Shown piece by piece: positions 36,340-48,330 of a DNA stretch of 64,000 nucleotides. The notes under the pieces were generated by a model. The model was not told where the DNA came from. It ran no database searches and saw only the letters and a program-made list of their open reading frames with translations. Both the position numbers and the translations under genes were made by a program. The first letter of the stretch is position 1; every line of letters starts with the position of its first letter. Source of the stretch: Polytrichum commune (lineage: Eukaryota > Streptophyta > Polytrichopsida > Polytrichales > Polytrichaceae); the NCBI GenBank assembly GCA_950295325.1, contig OX485807.1, positions 18,819,666 to 18,883,665 on the forward strand, read 5' to 3'.

Positions 36340-37860
36340 AAGGTGCGTAGGAGGCTCCTCTTGCTCTTGTTCTTACGCTAGTTTTCATGTTTTTTGCTTT
36401 ATCAAAGCAGTCCTTGAATTCTGGAAGTCGTGGATTGGAAGGAGATGTTGTCGTGGAAGTCTATTGCAAGAGACATTCTCATTCTTGATGTTATTGTCAG
36501 ATCACGGAGCCTTCTAAAGGTGCCTGTTAATGCGTTATCAGACTTTGATTAGTCGCAGGTTTCTGTTCTTCGCGAGGTTCGTTCGAGCAGTACCAATGTG
36601 CAGGACTCGTTAGAGTACTGAATTTGAACCAATTTTGAGGGTTGTCGGAATGCAGACAGGAAATATGGATCCTATTCTTGCGCTAGTTTTGACGTTTTTG
36701 GCTAACATAGAAGTCCTCGAGCTTTGGAGGTCTTGGATTGGAAGGAGACATCGTTGTGGAAGGTTATTTACAAGAAACGTATTTATTCTTGATATTAAAT
36801 CAGATCGCGGAGCCTATCGAAGCCGCCTTTTAGAGCGCTCTGCTGCCATAGTCTCAGGCTGAGTTTCGAGCAATACTAATCTCAAGGACTCCGCAGAGTG
36901 CTGAATTTGAAACCGTTCGAGTCGATGTACCTCAAATTTGAGATATGTCGGAATACAGACACAAAATACGCCATCCTGATATGCGTATGGCTCTTGTCCT
37001 TTGTGCTAGTTTCGATGTTCTTGCATCCAGCATATCTATTCTGGAACTCGTGGAGTGGCTATTGCAAGAGCCATTATCATCATTGATGTCACATCCCCGA
37101 GCCTGTCCAAGGCGCCTGTTAATGCGCTCCGCCGCCATAGTTCGATTAGTCTCAGGCTTCTTTTGTTCGTGAGGTTCGTTCGAGCAGTATTAATTTGCAG
37201 GATTGGCACTGAAGTTAAACCAATTGTGAGGTATGTCGGAATACAGACGGAAAATAAGCCTTGTCATCATCGAAAGGATCTTATTCTTGTTTTGTTTTTG
37301 GCTCTAACATAGCAGTTCTGGAAGTCGTGGATTAGAAGGAGACGTCGTCGTGGAAGTCCATTGGAAGAGCCATTTTCATTGCTGATTTTAAGTCAGATCA
37401 AGGATTCTGCTAATGAGATCTGTGGTCTTAGTGTCTCGGGCTTCTATTCTTCGTGAGGTTCGTTCGAGCAATACTATTGTGCAGGATTCCGTTTTTAATT
37501 CGAACACGATTTAGTCGTTCGTGCGGCGAATTTGAGGTGCTTCGGAATACAAACACAATACGCCTTCCTCGTTAGCGTGTGGCTCTCGTTCTTTGCGCTA
37601 GTTTTGATGTGTTTTGGTTCTAATGTAGCATTTCTTGAATAGTGGACGTCGTGAAAGCTATTGAAAGAGCGATTTGTACGATCTGAGAACGGATCCTTTC
37701 GAAAGCGTCTGTGAGTTTAATGCTCTCTGCCGCCATAGTTCAATTATTTTTTATGTGATTCGAGCGGTACTAATAATCATTCGAATGCTGATTTTGAATC
37801 CATTGTACCTCGAATTTGAGGTATGTCGGATTACAGACACAAAATGCATCGAGTTGTTTG
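36340..37860 (+). repeat. Degenerate tandem array (about 5 x 300 bp) in the CDPK copy 1 leader
   Basis: The marker GCTAGTTTNNATGT (or its relic) recurs at about 36377, 36682, 37005, 37288 and 37597. It is followed in each unit by a CTGGAAGTCGTGGATTGGAAG-like block, a GTTCGTTCGAGCA block, a TGCAGGA-like block and a GAGGTATGTCGGAATACAGA-like block, in the same order. Units are diverged by substitutions and small indels. Several carry acceptor-like (TTTGCAG|G, GTGCAG|G) and donor-like (GAG|GTATGT) motifs about 30 to 55 nt apart. The array lies between the GC-rich start region and the coding region, so it is probably transcribed. Confidence 0.75.
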
Positions 37861-39039
37861 GGATGGGATCTGCACTTGTTGGATAGATTGTCTATCATTT
37901 GGTTTACAAGCTGTAGGTTAAACGCTCAAGAAGAGTAACCTCACCTGTCTCAACGAAAATTTAGATCAGCTTAATTATATTGTTCTTTATAGCTCAAGTA
38001 ATGTCGGTCTTCGCTATTTTTTCAAGATAGCACCACAATGTTTTGGTATTCAGAATGCGAAGCTATGCGGGGATATAACTTCTGCCTTCTCGTCTTGAAT
38101 TGGCCCAGTTGTGATACCGTTAGTTTAGAAAGGGTTTCCTACTTAAGAAACGAACTTACGTTGACGGGTCCAGATCTCCATGTGATCCCAGCGTTTGCGT
38201 CTCTTTGTGTGGAGATGGAGTCTTAAAACTGTTGAGTAATACAAGCCATAATTAGCAGGGTTTGTTTGAAGAGGCGAAGAGCAAGCCGCGCAATGTGTTT
38301 CGCGGGTCTGTCGTCGCGCATTTCATGCGATGATGCGTCTTAACATGTATTCCTAGTTATTGCTCTTGTCTGTATGGTGCCGACGAAGAAGATAAGATTG
38401 TACGATTTCCGTTCTAGTATTGTACGGTTTTTTTACTCGTGACTCATCTGATTGCTGGCACCTGTCTTCCATAAATGTACAGACGATCTCCATGATTCTT
38501 TCTTTTATTTCCTAGTTCATTTCATCAGAATTTTCAACTGGATATGAAATCAAAGTCGAGTTCGCAGCCTGGAACTTGATAGTAATAAACTGCTTCTGTG
38601 GACTCTTGATTGTCTGCTTCTCATACATTGAAATGCATATAAGATACGTATTCAATCTTGTTGCCTCTGAGCCCTACAATCTTGTGAGGATGCGTAGCAT
38701 GCTGGTTAAAATACATAATTTTAGTCTCTTATTATTGTTCAAGTCGTCCTCCCCTCACTTATATTATCGTGTATGGTTAATGTCATAATTTTGAACTCAA
38801 TCTGTATTTTGAGGACATCTTAATATCTTCGGTTGAACTGCGAAGATAGAGCTGAAGCACGACAAGGCGGTCATTAGTGTTCTGTGACATCAAATGTGAT
38901 GTTCATGGGAATGGTCTGTTATCAGTTTCAGGTTTATCTTTAGATTTACCACATTATAAATCTTGTATTCTGTAGTATTTTGGAGCATGATGTGCCCTAT
39001 GCAATCAACTGACAAGGCTTCTTCTGTTTTATGTTGCAG
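37821..39039 (+). other. Candidate leader intron of CDPK copy 1
   Basis: The last array unit has a strong donor, TTTGAG|GTATGT, at 37821. A strong acceptor with a pyrimidine tract, CTTCTGTTTTATGTTGCAG|G, ends at 39039. Splicing here would join array sequence to the last leader exon. This is inferred from consensus only. Confidence 0.4.
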
Positions 39040-39928
39040 GAATACTTTGCGGGTATGACCGGAAATGTCATTTTTGGAGGCCCGATGGAGCTGGGTATCT
39101 AAAGTCTCGCAAATTGAGTTGAAGATTGGAAGTGCTCGTTGTTGGACAGAAAAGCTCTTGGAGTCGTCTCCAATCCTGCATGATAAAGGTGATAGAGGTG
39201 ATGATTGCATGCTTCCAATTTTGACGTCACCCTTTACCCTGTTTGATGATCTACTTCAACTATGTTGATGTTGTTGTGGATCATTGTAATCATTGATAAC
39301 ATGAAATCGTGCACAGATTAACCCACCCCTGTATCCATTTTGGGTCATCTTTGCAGCTCATAACTTCAATGATGAAAAGTACTGTCTGAGTACTATCAAT
39401 TTGTGGACAGACATTGTTAATAAAATTGGTAACGCTTTGCTGAATAAGAACTTTTAGTGGCATGACCGGAAGGAAAGTAGCTTCAAACGAGTTGAATCAG
39501 AAATTTGTGCATAGCCTCTATTAGAGCTTCTCTTCAGTGTAGATCAAGGTTTGAATGCTCCAAAGGCGTTCAAGGAGGAATGAGATTGTAAGAGACAGTG
39601 GTTGACGTTGTAAGGGTGCTTCCAGAATCGTCTGCGTACTGGTGGTACTCTCAGATTCACATCGCGCCATGAGCAGAGATCATAGCACTGGTGACGAATG
39701 ATGAGCAGTCCATAATTGGAGACTTTGGCCGATATTGTTTGCTAGTATCCTCCATTTTGGGTTCGCCTACACTCGACAGCTTCTAACTTAGATCTTCAGT
39801 TCCAGTAGTCGCCATCCTTTGATGATGAATTTGATGATGCCGCTAAAAGTATTTTTACTGGACATGTGGATATTGCAGATGCTTTAGAGGAGAGCAGCGG
39901 AGTCGTCATGAGTACCTTTAAGCACTGA
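39040..39928 (+). other. Presumed last 5' untranslated exon of CDPK copy 1, with several upstream ATGs
   Basis: The sequence between the acceptor at 39039 and the start codon contains several short upstream frames, the longest 39065-39268 (67 codons), and no in-frame extension of the kinase. It could instead contain further introns. Confidence 0.4.
39908..39928 (+). promoter_or_regulatory. Six-codon uORF abutting the CDPK copy 1 start codon
   Basis: ATG at 39908, five further sense codons and TGA at 39926-39928, directly followed by the kinase ATG at 39929 with no spacer. Such an arrangement is known to favour termination-reinitiation control; here that is inference. Confidence 0.55.
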
Positions 39929-41611
39929 ATGGGCAACACATGTGTTGGAGCAGCCAGCAAGACAGGGTTCTTTGAGTTTGACCCAGAATCATCCACGAAT
40001 TCTAACAGTCAGCCATCAAACGAGGGATCCACGCAAGAGCGCGAACCAGAACCCGATTTCACTCAACAAAAGCCACCTCCTGAGAACCATATTCCACCGG
40101 TTGCTAAAAAGAGCGAGCTGAAGGAAGCGGTTGCCGCCATGAGGAACGGAGGGTTTAACCTTATTCCCGGACAGAGTTTCACACAATCAGTTCTGCAGCG
40201 GCAGACTGAGAATCTTAAGGATTTGTACACTTTGGGTAGGAAGCTCGGCCAAGGCCAATTTGGTACCACGTACCTGTGTATTGAGAAGGCTACTGGCAAG
40301 GAATATGCCTGCAAATCCATAGCTAAGAGGAAGCTCATCTCACAGGAGGATGTGGATGACGTGCGTCGCGAGCTTCACATCATGCATCATCTATCAGGGC
40401 ACCCTAACATTGTTACCATCAAGGGGGCTTATGAAGATTCTGTATCAGTTCATCTAGTTATGGAATTATGTGCAGGTGGTGAGCTTTTTGATCGAATCAT
40501 TCAAAGAGGCCACTACTCTGAGGCCAAGGCTGCCGAGCTGACCCGCGTCATTGTGGGTGTTGTGGAGGCTTGCCACTCGCTTGGGGTGATGCATAGGGAC
40601 CTGAAGCCAGAAAATTTTCTCCTCTCAGATCCAAGCGAGAATGCTGCTTTGAAGACGACTGATTTTGGGCTCTCTGTGTTTTTCAAGCCAGGAGAGATTT
40701 TCAGTGACGTGGTTGGAAGCCCCTATTATGTTGCTCCTGAGGTTTTGAGAAAACACTATGGCCCGGAAGCCGATGTCTGGAGTGCCGGAGTGATCCTTTA
40801 CATTCTTCTCAGTGGTGTGCCCCCTTTCTGGGCTGAAACTGAGCAGGGTATTTTTGAGCAAGTACTGAAAGGTGATCTAGATTTTGTCTCGGAGCCTTGG
40901 CCGAACGTCTCCGAGAGTGCCAAGGACCTGATTAGGAAGATGCTGAACCCACATGTTTCGAAGCGCCTTAAAGCTCACGAGGTGTTGAGCCATCCATGGA
41001 TCCGTGAGGACGGGGTCGCCCCCGACAGGCCCATTGATCCCGCGGTCCAATCTAGGCTTAAGCAGTTCTCAGCTATGAATAAGTTGAAGAAAGTTGCAAT
41101 TCGTGTCATCGCCGAGTCGCTGTCGGAGGAAGAGATTGCCGGTCTAAAGGAAATGTTCAAAATGATGGACACAGATAACTCCGGGTCAATCAGTTTTGAC
41201 GAGCTCCAAGCGGGCTTGCACAAGGTGGGCTCCAACCTCATGGAGTCCGAAATACGCCAGCTGATGGACGCCGCTGATGTTGACCAAGATGGGACGATTG
41301 ACTATGGTGAGTTCATGGCTGCCACCCTGCACTTGAACAAGATCGAACGTGAGGAGAACCTTTTTGCTGCTTTCTCATGGTTGGACAAAGACCACAGCGG
41401 TTACCTCACAACCGATGAGCTACAGCAAGCTTGTATCGAGTACAACATGGGTGAGACGTGTGTGGAAGACTTGATCCGCGAGGTCGACCAAGACAATGAT
41501 GGCCGTATCGACTACAATGAGTTTGTGACTATGATGCGAAAGGGCAACGGCGGTGTCGGCCGGGCCACATTGCGCAACAGCCTGAGCCTCTGTGATTCCT
41601 TTATGCAGTAA
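39929..41611 (+). CDS. CPK: Calcium-dependent protein kinase (CDPK), copy 1, 560 aa, intronless CDS
   Basis: A Ser/Thr kinase activated directly by calcium. Residues 1-99 are a variable domain beginning MGNTCVG: Gly2 fits N-myristoylation and Cys5 palmitoylation, so membrane attachment is expected. Kinase domain about 100-358: Gly loop GQGQFG 107-112, ATP lysine K129 (YACKS), alphaC Glu E148, HRD 222-224, DFG 245-247, [11 protein letters not shown] from 263 with APE at 269-271. The autoinhibitory junction is about 364-400, followed by four EF-hands at 414-425, 450-461, 486-497 and 520-531, all with canonical Asp at position 1 and Glu at 12. Full length, no lesion. The start follows directly on a uORF stop and is the only start giving the acylation motif. 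Most angiosperm CDPK genes have introns inside the CDS; this one has none. Tandem paralog of 57628-59361. Confidence 0.97.
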   Translation: MGNTCVGAASKTGFFEFDPESSTNSNSQPSNEGSTQEREPEPDFTQQKPPPENHIPPVAKKSELKEAVAAMRNGGFNLIPGQSFTQSVLQRQTENLKDLYTLGRKLGQGQFGTTYLCIEKATGKEYACKSIAKRKLISQEDVDDVRRELHIMHHLSGHPNIVTIKGAYEDSVSVHLVMELCAGGELFDRIIQRGHYSEAKAAELTRVIVGVVEACHSLGVMHRDLKPENFLLSDPSENAALKTTDFGLSVFFKPGEIFSDVVGSPYYVAPEVLRKHYGPEADVWSAGVILYILLSGVPPFWAETEQGIFEQVLKGDLDFVSEPWPNVSESAKDLIRKMLNPHVSKRLKAHEVLSHPWIREDGVAPDRPIDPAVQSRLKQFSAMNKLKKVAIRVIAESLSEEEIAGLKEMFKMMDTDNSGSISFDELQAGLHKVGSNLMESEIRQLMDAADVDQDGTIDYGEFMAATLHLNKIEREENLFAAFSWLDKDHSGYLTTDELQQACIEYNMGETCVEDLIREVDQDNDGRIDYNEFVTMMRKGNGGVGRATLRNSLSLCDSFMQ

Positions 41612-42600
41612 GGGCTTTCACGTCATGCTCTACTTGTTGAGTCTAGGCCTTGGATTCCATACTGAGTCCTTGCCAAAGGTGTGCTGCATAAATGTGGGCA
41701 TTCACAGGGGATTAGCTGCAGGTTTTGCATGAAAAACTTTTTGATGTTGGTTTAGGATGCATCCCCTTTGCTCAAATGCCCGAAGTCTTGTTGGCTCATC
41801 ACTTCTGATGCATGTGATGGGCCTGGACAAATATATGCATGCCGTTGCCGGGCAGAAAGCTGCCCTGCACGGACAGAGAGAAAGAGATAGAGACTGTGCA
41901 GGTGATAGATGAAATGTTGGGCCTGAGTTTCCAGGTACTTTAAGTTTAATCAGCTATGGTATGCCTCGACTTCCAAAACATATCTCGATCATTGGACACA
42001 TCGAAGCCTGCATATATCACTTTCCTTGAGACAGTTTGAGGAAAGGTTTAAATTATGTTGGTGATAGCATGTTCATCACTCGGTTGCGAGAATTCCTACA
42101 CTTGCAGTTGGTGCATGTGGATGTTTGGTCACTTTTGTGATTAGATTTTGAGTTTCTTCCGAGTAACCTAGCCACCCCTTGTACTGTTTCTACGTCACAT
42201 ATGGTAAAAGGCCTTTGTAGGTTACTTGTATTAACCCGGTTCAGATTATTGTAGATGTTCATGATTTTGTGAGAAGTTGCCTCATACGGCAACAATTAGA
42301 CGATGCTTGTGTTTGATCTTTGGCTGTTTGAATACTAGGGTATGGGAGCAACAGCATGTCCGTTTTGATGATGACGCCCCTTAGTGCCTCCAGACACTCC
42401 TTTGCGCGCACGGATTGGAGCCAAGGCAGAAGCTGGTGCCAAAGGCCCTTACTGGTGCCAAAGCTCCATGCCTCTTCTTGATAGAGACTACAGTTCAAGT
42501 GGCTGCATTCTGAACCTTGGATCCAACATAAAATTATCTGTCTCTTGCAGATCGCAGCTGTTAATATTGACTGTAAATAAACCGCTATGGCATGTCACAT
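41612..42600 (+). other. Presumed 3' UTR of CDPK copy 1
   Basis: Unique, less AT-rich sequence follows the TAA stop. An AATAAA at 42576-42581 could be a distal poly(A) signal, but the true end is uncertain. The frame at 42384-42827 (147 codons) lacks any recognisable domain and is not called. Confidence 0.35.
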
Positions 42601-44940
42601 GTGTGGATGGCTTCCCTAAATTTTTCTATGCTTTTGGGGCCTCAACGCTTCGGAATTCGATGCATCCATTTACAAAAGCTCAGATGGATGGATTCGAGTT
42701 TTGCAAGGGTTTGGATTACGTTCTGGAACAAGGGAATTGCCTGTCTTTTGTAGGTTGTGTCGTAAACTTTCATTCATCTCAGAATGTTCTGAATGAACGG
42801 CATGTGCTTCTGAGAGTTGAATTCTAAGCATCACTTCGCATCGTCTCTACCAAATATGAAACATATTCAAGCTGGGGTTCACTTCATCGAGTCAAATGAG
42901 GTGAACCGTTTTTTTAGGCATCAAAAGAAATTGGTATCTCGATACTTTTCGATGATTTATGGTATGTTAGCCTTACAGTATGTGGATTATCATTCTTCAC
43001 ATTTGGATTCCAATATTTGAGTGGTTCGATCTCTCCTCGTTAAATGACCATGTGACCCCTTATAATTGTTTTGACAACCAAACCTATAATGATTTCTAAG
43101 TTCACACGGCGTCTTGAGTCCCTCTCACGTTAGCAAGCCATTATATTGAGCCCAAAGAGGGCTTTAAAACATGGTTAATTGATTAAAAAGTTGATCATTT
43201 AATGAAAACCTAATCGTGGACATGTGTTGGAATCTGGATCTAGGTTTTTACTCAACCCAACTCTTAACACAAGTTTTAAGCTTCACCTTCAAAAATTGTT
43301 GCCATGTAGGCATCCATGTCATACTTGGGGCTTAGAACCTGGGACCATGTGTGAAGTGGTAAGACCCAACTTTCTAAATTCTTGATGGCTCAGATTGCAC
43401 GGAAGTCATGTTTTATATATTGGTGTGTTTGAAACCTTATCGTATGCATTGTCTGATGCAAGGAGAAAATAAAAATATACTAGACATTGATGATCAAAAT
43501 ACAGTGTATGTATTTGCATCAAAGGCCACCCAAGCTGTGAAATTTGAACTTCAATCTTTAGTATCATCCGTGTGTTTGACTTAATCAAATAATGCACTTG
43601 AAGAATAAGCCTTTTTTAGATAGTGTCGCTTTTGACATAATTAGCTAAAAACAAAAGTATGTAGTTCAAATATGCTAGTTTTTGCTTGGAGAGGCCCAAT
43701 TTGGGCCTCTTAGATGCTAGGCATCAAGCATAAGTCCACTCTCATCATAGTAATACTCTTTTTTATGTTTGTTAATGATATGAGTCTTGTCATTTACCAC
43801 TGAAATATAAGAGTTTAATTAAGAAGAGTCAAAATATAATAGTAAAGCCATTTGGGAAGGCACGTGTGATCCCTTAACCGAAAACCTTAAGAGTTTATTA
43901 TTGAAAACTTCATCTTTAGTTGTTTCATTGGAATCAACGTGTATCAATATATATATTTATATTTCCAATGAGATTCTTCAATGAAAAGGATATCATGCAC
44001 TGAGGGTCCAAAAAGGGTCAAGTATGTGAAGGAATCCAACATGCAATTCCTTGCAATTCCTTACAATACATAGTACTTTGAGCTACTATTTTTATTTTTT
44101 AGACTATGTTGCACATAATTTACTTTTGCACTTTAGGATACATTTTCATTATGTAGTATTTTGTTATGAAATTTTTATGAATATTTGCAACCAAATCTTA
44201 TTCATAGGCTTTTCGCATGTCAACTAACTCAATCTACTCTTAGCCATATTAATGTAAATCAATAGTAATTATTAACAAAAAAAATCTTGTGATATATTAT
44301 AATATATTATGTTTGACCATTGAATTGTTTTCATCTTTTCAAGGCCATCTTGATTTTTTTTTTAAAAATCCATTTGACCTTTAAGATCCAAACAGAGATA
44401 AACTTCACTTTGACTTCCTATAACTTTGGCATTCAAATTATCTTTGTAAAGCTTGATATAACAATATGTAAGATGTAAAATTGCTAACCGGATGAGTCGA
44501 TCCCTTATCCAATCAAGGGCAAAAAATTATACGTGGAGTCAGGTCGTGCCCATAATACCACCATATTCCTTACATGATATGTTGTGGATGAAAAATGTTT
44601 TGTGCATGTCATGCATCAAAGTAGTTGATGCCATGAAGTTCCATTATTAATGTTTTGTTTTAATTGATCAATCAATGAAAACATTACATATTCAACTATG
44701 GTTGCTACACTATACATATGATTTGGTGTGGGCCATATTATTCATCACCAACCTACATAAATGATGATGCAATCACTGGTGGCAATCATAGAAGATGACA
44801 TACAAGAGTTGCTCCTACATGACAAGGTCTTGGAAGTCACATCCATGGCACACTGATTTCATAATTTCCCTAATTCAAATATATAGTAGACTTACCTTAA
44901 TAATGACCCCTTAGTCGGCATTACATGTTGGCATTAACTG
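42601..44940. other. Intergenic, no gene seen
   Basis: AT-rich, short frames only, no element boundary recognised. Confidence 0.5.
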
Positions 44941-45262
44941 TGAGGGCCCTTGACTCTCATCCAAAGGTTGTACCATTTGTTTCATTGACATGGTCTGTTG
45001 GAATTTGCATTAGGCCTACCTCTTGGAGGTGGGTCTAACACAAATACACAAATTTTGGCAGACCATGAAACATTATAGATATTTTTCCATTTACGAATCC
45101 ATGTAGATTTCTCATGCATGATAATGTAATTTTTTTGGACCCTTAGGTCTTCACCTTCTAGTGTGAAGTTAACTTGGACGGTCTTCATCCTTCTCGACCA
45201 ATGCGAAGTCTTAGAATGCAATGGTCATGAGCATTCATGGCCACTTCACACACAAGATTGAT
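44941..45262 (-). mobile_element. Family A-related MITE, degraded
   Basis: It retains TGAGGGCCCTTGACTCTCAT at one end and ATGGCCACTTCACACACAAG at the other. Internal AGGCCTACCTCTTGGAGGTG and CTAGTGTGAAGTTAACTTGG tracts match family A. Length and interior are closest to the 321-bp copy at 27174. Confidence 0.5.
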
Positions 45263-46747
45263 AGCCCTTTCATGAAAACCAAGAATCACGTTCGTTCGCG
45301 ACATACATAACATTATTCAAATTCATAATAGTGTTATGTGGGACGAGCAATATTCCATGGAATGCTCCCGTATATTTCCCACATTCAGTTTTTATGTGCT
45401 CTAAAAGCCCTCCACATACATTTTTTTAATGTTGTAAAATCAAGCAATACACATATAATTTCAATGATAAGAATATGAGTGACAATATGTATACATAAAA
45501 ACATTACATTCGTATATAGTGATTAACAAAAGTATATAAATATACTTTTGAATAACAATCAACTTCTATCATATGTAAAATGCATTCATCATAAAGACGT
45601 CGAGGATTTTTTTCATCCCCGGATGTGACTCATGAGCACCTGAATTGCCATAGAAACTAATGCAATTTTAGTTTCAAAAAATCCGTAAGATCATATGAAA
45701 ATTTCATCGTAAGTCCCCTTGTTTTTGGCCTTTCTGATACCAACATAAGCCAATCTCCATTTTCAATGGATGGCTCATCAAGTCAATTGGATCCCTACAC
45801 TCCACCCAATGATTACTAGATTTTCTACGCATCTTATAAACCCTCCCAACAAACCGAACTTATTTGGAGTTGGTTTCCTTGATCTACCTCATTTTTGACG
45901 ATTCTAGCTTTAGGTGCGTTCTTGTCTTGACTTTCCTTGTTTGCATCTTGGAGTTATAATATCAGTCAAAACTCAAAGTATCTTGAACAAAAAGAAGTTA
46001 CTTTACCCGTTTTATTCCACTTGTTAATTAGTCTCTACCATGCATGCTTTAATAATAGCCATAACCTAATTCGGAGACAAGACAAGCGTTCTGCTCTCTA
46101 TTCAACACCAAGAAATCAATTGATGGAAGAATTTATCAATAAACACTTATTGTTGCTTCCACAATCAAATACACAAAACTACTAATGTGACGAACACCCA
46201 AAAGGAGGTAGGGGCAATGTGAAACACATGAAACATATGAGGAAAGGATGAGTTTTGAGCACCTTTGTGATTTCAACAAACCATTCTGTTGGCATTTGCG
46301 ACATGACCTAACTTGTAAGTCACCTAATGCATGTAATCACTACTTGCATCAACCACTTGCATCACCCATCCGCATCTCCTTTCATCAACCTCCACAAAGA
46401 AGCGCGGCCTATTCCTCTTGCAATCCTAAGCAAGAAGTGGGCTCATTCAACGAGCCCTTCCAAAACCCTAATACTGCCTCTTTCATACATGCATGAATGA
46501 GATAAAGAAATGAAAAAAAATCATCCTAGTTTCATCCAACATTGAATATTTATTCCATAGAGTCTAGTGACACTACCATACAATTACAGATGTTGTATAT
46601 TTTCTAGAGGTCCTTCGTACATGTACATAACTATGAGCTATAATTTGTGTAGCATATGTATATGTGGTATGGAAAAGTTCAAATTAATACTCCTTTTGTG
46701 CACTCTTGTATACTCATACATGTTATGAAAGGTGCACCCCTGGGATG
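45263..46747. other. Intergenic, no gene seen
   Basis: Two frames of 82 codons (45937-46185 and 46248-46496) have no recognisable features. The rest is AT-rich. Confidence 0.5.
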
Positions 46748-48171
46748 AGGGCCTATGACCATTACACTTCAAGCACACTCATTGGTGGAAAAGGCGGAGC
46801 CGATCCAAGTTCGCTTCACACTACGCTTGAGGGACCAATGGACTATATATATGTGAATGCAATATGGATGTAAAGTCGACATGGATTCCTACATGGCATC
46901 AAATGGATCATGTTTCATGGTCACTTGCATTATTTCCAAAAACCACCTCTTGGAGGTAGGCCTAACATAGAACCGGGAGACCATGGCAATTTGAAATCTC
47001 ACAATTGTTGATTTATTATATTTGATCATGTGCGAGAACCCCGCATGAATAAAAATTCATTAAATTAGCATTTGGTCGAGGGCCTGGTCACATATGACTT
47101 CACACTACACTTGAGGGCCCCTAACCACAATACCGTAGTTTAATAGCAGGTTCGGCACAAAATAATTCTAAAAATAGATGCCTAAATTTTTGGAATATTA
47201 TTGGCATTTTTTGCCGAATATAAAATTAATTATTTTTCAAAAATGTCTAAAAGTAAGAAATTTTTACTTCTCACTAGAGTTTTACTTACAGTGGAAGCAT
47301 ATGTGAATTTTGAAGGAGAGAAGGTGCTCCTTTTGTAATCAAGCTCACGTACATTAGTCCACAGAATATGGGTTAAGAAGTAGCAAGACTCTAGGCGAGG
47401 CTTTTCAAATGTGTTGTACACAAACTTTTGGAGTCCAATTGAGCATAGAAGATGAAGTTTTTATAGAATTTTGTCCAACTAACAAAAGTTGAGAAATCAA
47501 TCCTTCTTCCACCTCCAACAAGTTTTGTGTCAAAATAAGTCTTTATGCAAAAGATATGGACAAAACATTGCAGCCGTGTAAAGATCAAAAAATTAAAATG
47601 CGTTCATAACAGTTTTTTGGAGCTCATTTGTGCATAGAAGATCAACTTTTTTGGAATTTTGTTGGTCTAAGAAAAGTTTAGAAATCAAGTAATATTTCAT
47701 CTCCAACAAATTTTATGTCATTTGAAGACTCTATGCAAAAGTTATGCGTGTTATAAAAATGACGTCTAACTAGGTGCTTCACCTCAAAGTTTACATATCC
47801 CATATGCATTGTTGAACACAACTCCACTCTACTTGCATAAAGCACAGAGCATTCTCAACTCTTCACTCACATCTTACTTGTCATTCAATGCAAGAGAGAT
47901 GTGCAAGATATAAGTTGAAATAGAAAATTAAAAATGAATGTAAGCCGAATTTTTAAAAATTAAAAGAGAAAATTGCCGAAAATATGAATATACTATTTTT
48001 AGGTGCTGAACCTACTTTTTGAACTTTAATTAAATATTAGGCAGCAAGTTGCCTAACCTGCTAGTAAACTACGGTACATGATTCTAGAAGTGTCGTGGGA
48101 TGGCCTTGGACACTTCTTTTGGGCTCTCACAATTTCGTGCTCACGGCTACTGGCCCTTGTGTGAAGTGGCC
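46748..48171 (-). mobile_element. Family A MITE, minus orientation, split by element D
   Basis: In complement it carries the family landmarks: GGCGGAGCCGATCCAAGTTC, CACTACGCTTGAGGGACC, CCACCTCTTGGAGGTAGGCC and CTTTTGGGCTCTCAC. It is interrupted at 47133-48074 by a TA-flanked TIR element. Removing that restores the CCACAATACATGATTCT equivalent of the CCACACTACATGATTTT found in other copies. Its right end (GTGTGAAGTGGCC) lies 8 bp from the next family A copy, in inverted arrangement. Confidence 0.7.
47133..48074. mobile_element. Family D TIR element with TA TSD (942 bp)
   Basis: The TIR is CCGTAGTTTA(A/C)TAGCAGGTT(C/A)GGCA at both ends (about 26 bp, two mismatches). TA lies on each side (47131-47132 and 48075-48076). 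The host sequence is a family A MITE, so the empty site is known. A TA duplication fits Tc1/mariner-class or Stowaway-like elements. The interior is AT-rich and has two short minus-strand frames (47230-47421 and 47391-47588) without recognisable transposase motifs. It also contains a diverged direct duplication (AGATGAAGTTTTTATAGAATTTTGT against AGATCAACTTTTTTGGAATTTTGT regions near 47450 and 47640). Confidence 0.8.
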
Positions 48172-48330
48172 GTGAGTTAGGGCCACTTCACACACGAGCC
48201 AAGAGCCGTGACCATGAAATCGTGAGAGCCCAAAAGAAAGTAAGTGTCCAAAGCCCGTCCCAACATACCTCCAAAATCATGATAAAATCAAATAAATCAA
48301 ACAGTTGTGAGCGTCGGAGTGCCATGGTCT

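Noticed and set aside
40063-41241. Minus-strand ORFs inside CDPK copy 1 (and 58321-58985 in copy 2)
   Set aside because: Antisense shadows of a strongly constrained kinase coding sequence.
42384-42827. 147-codon plus-strand ORF downstream of CDPK copy 1
   Set aside because: No domain, no splice or start context. It lies in or just beyond the likely 3' UTR and its composition is not convincing.
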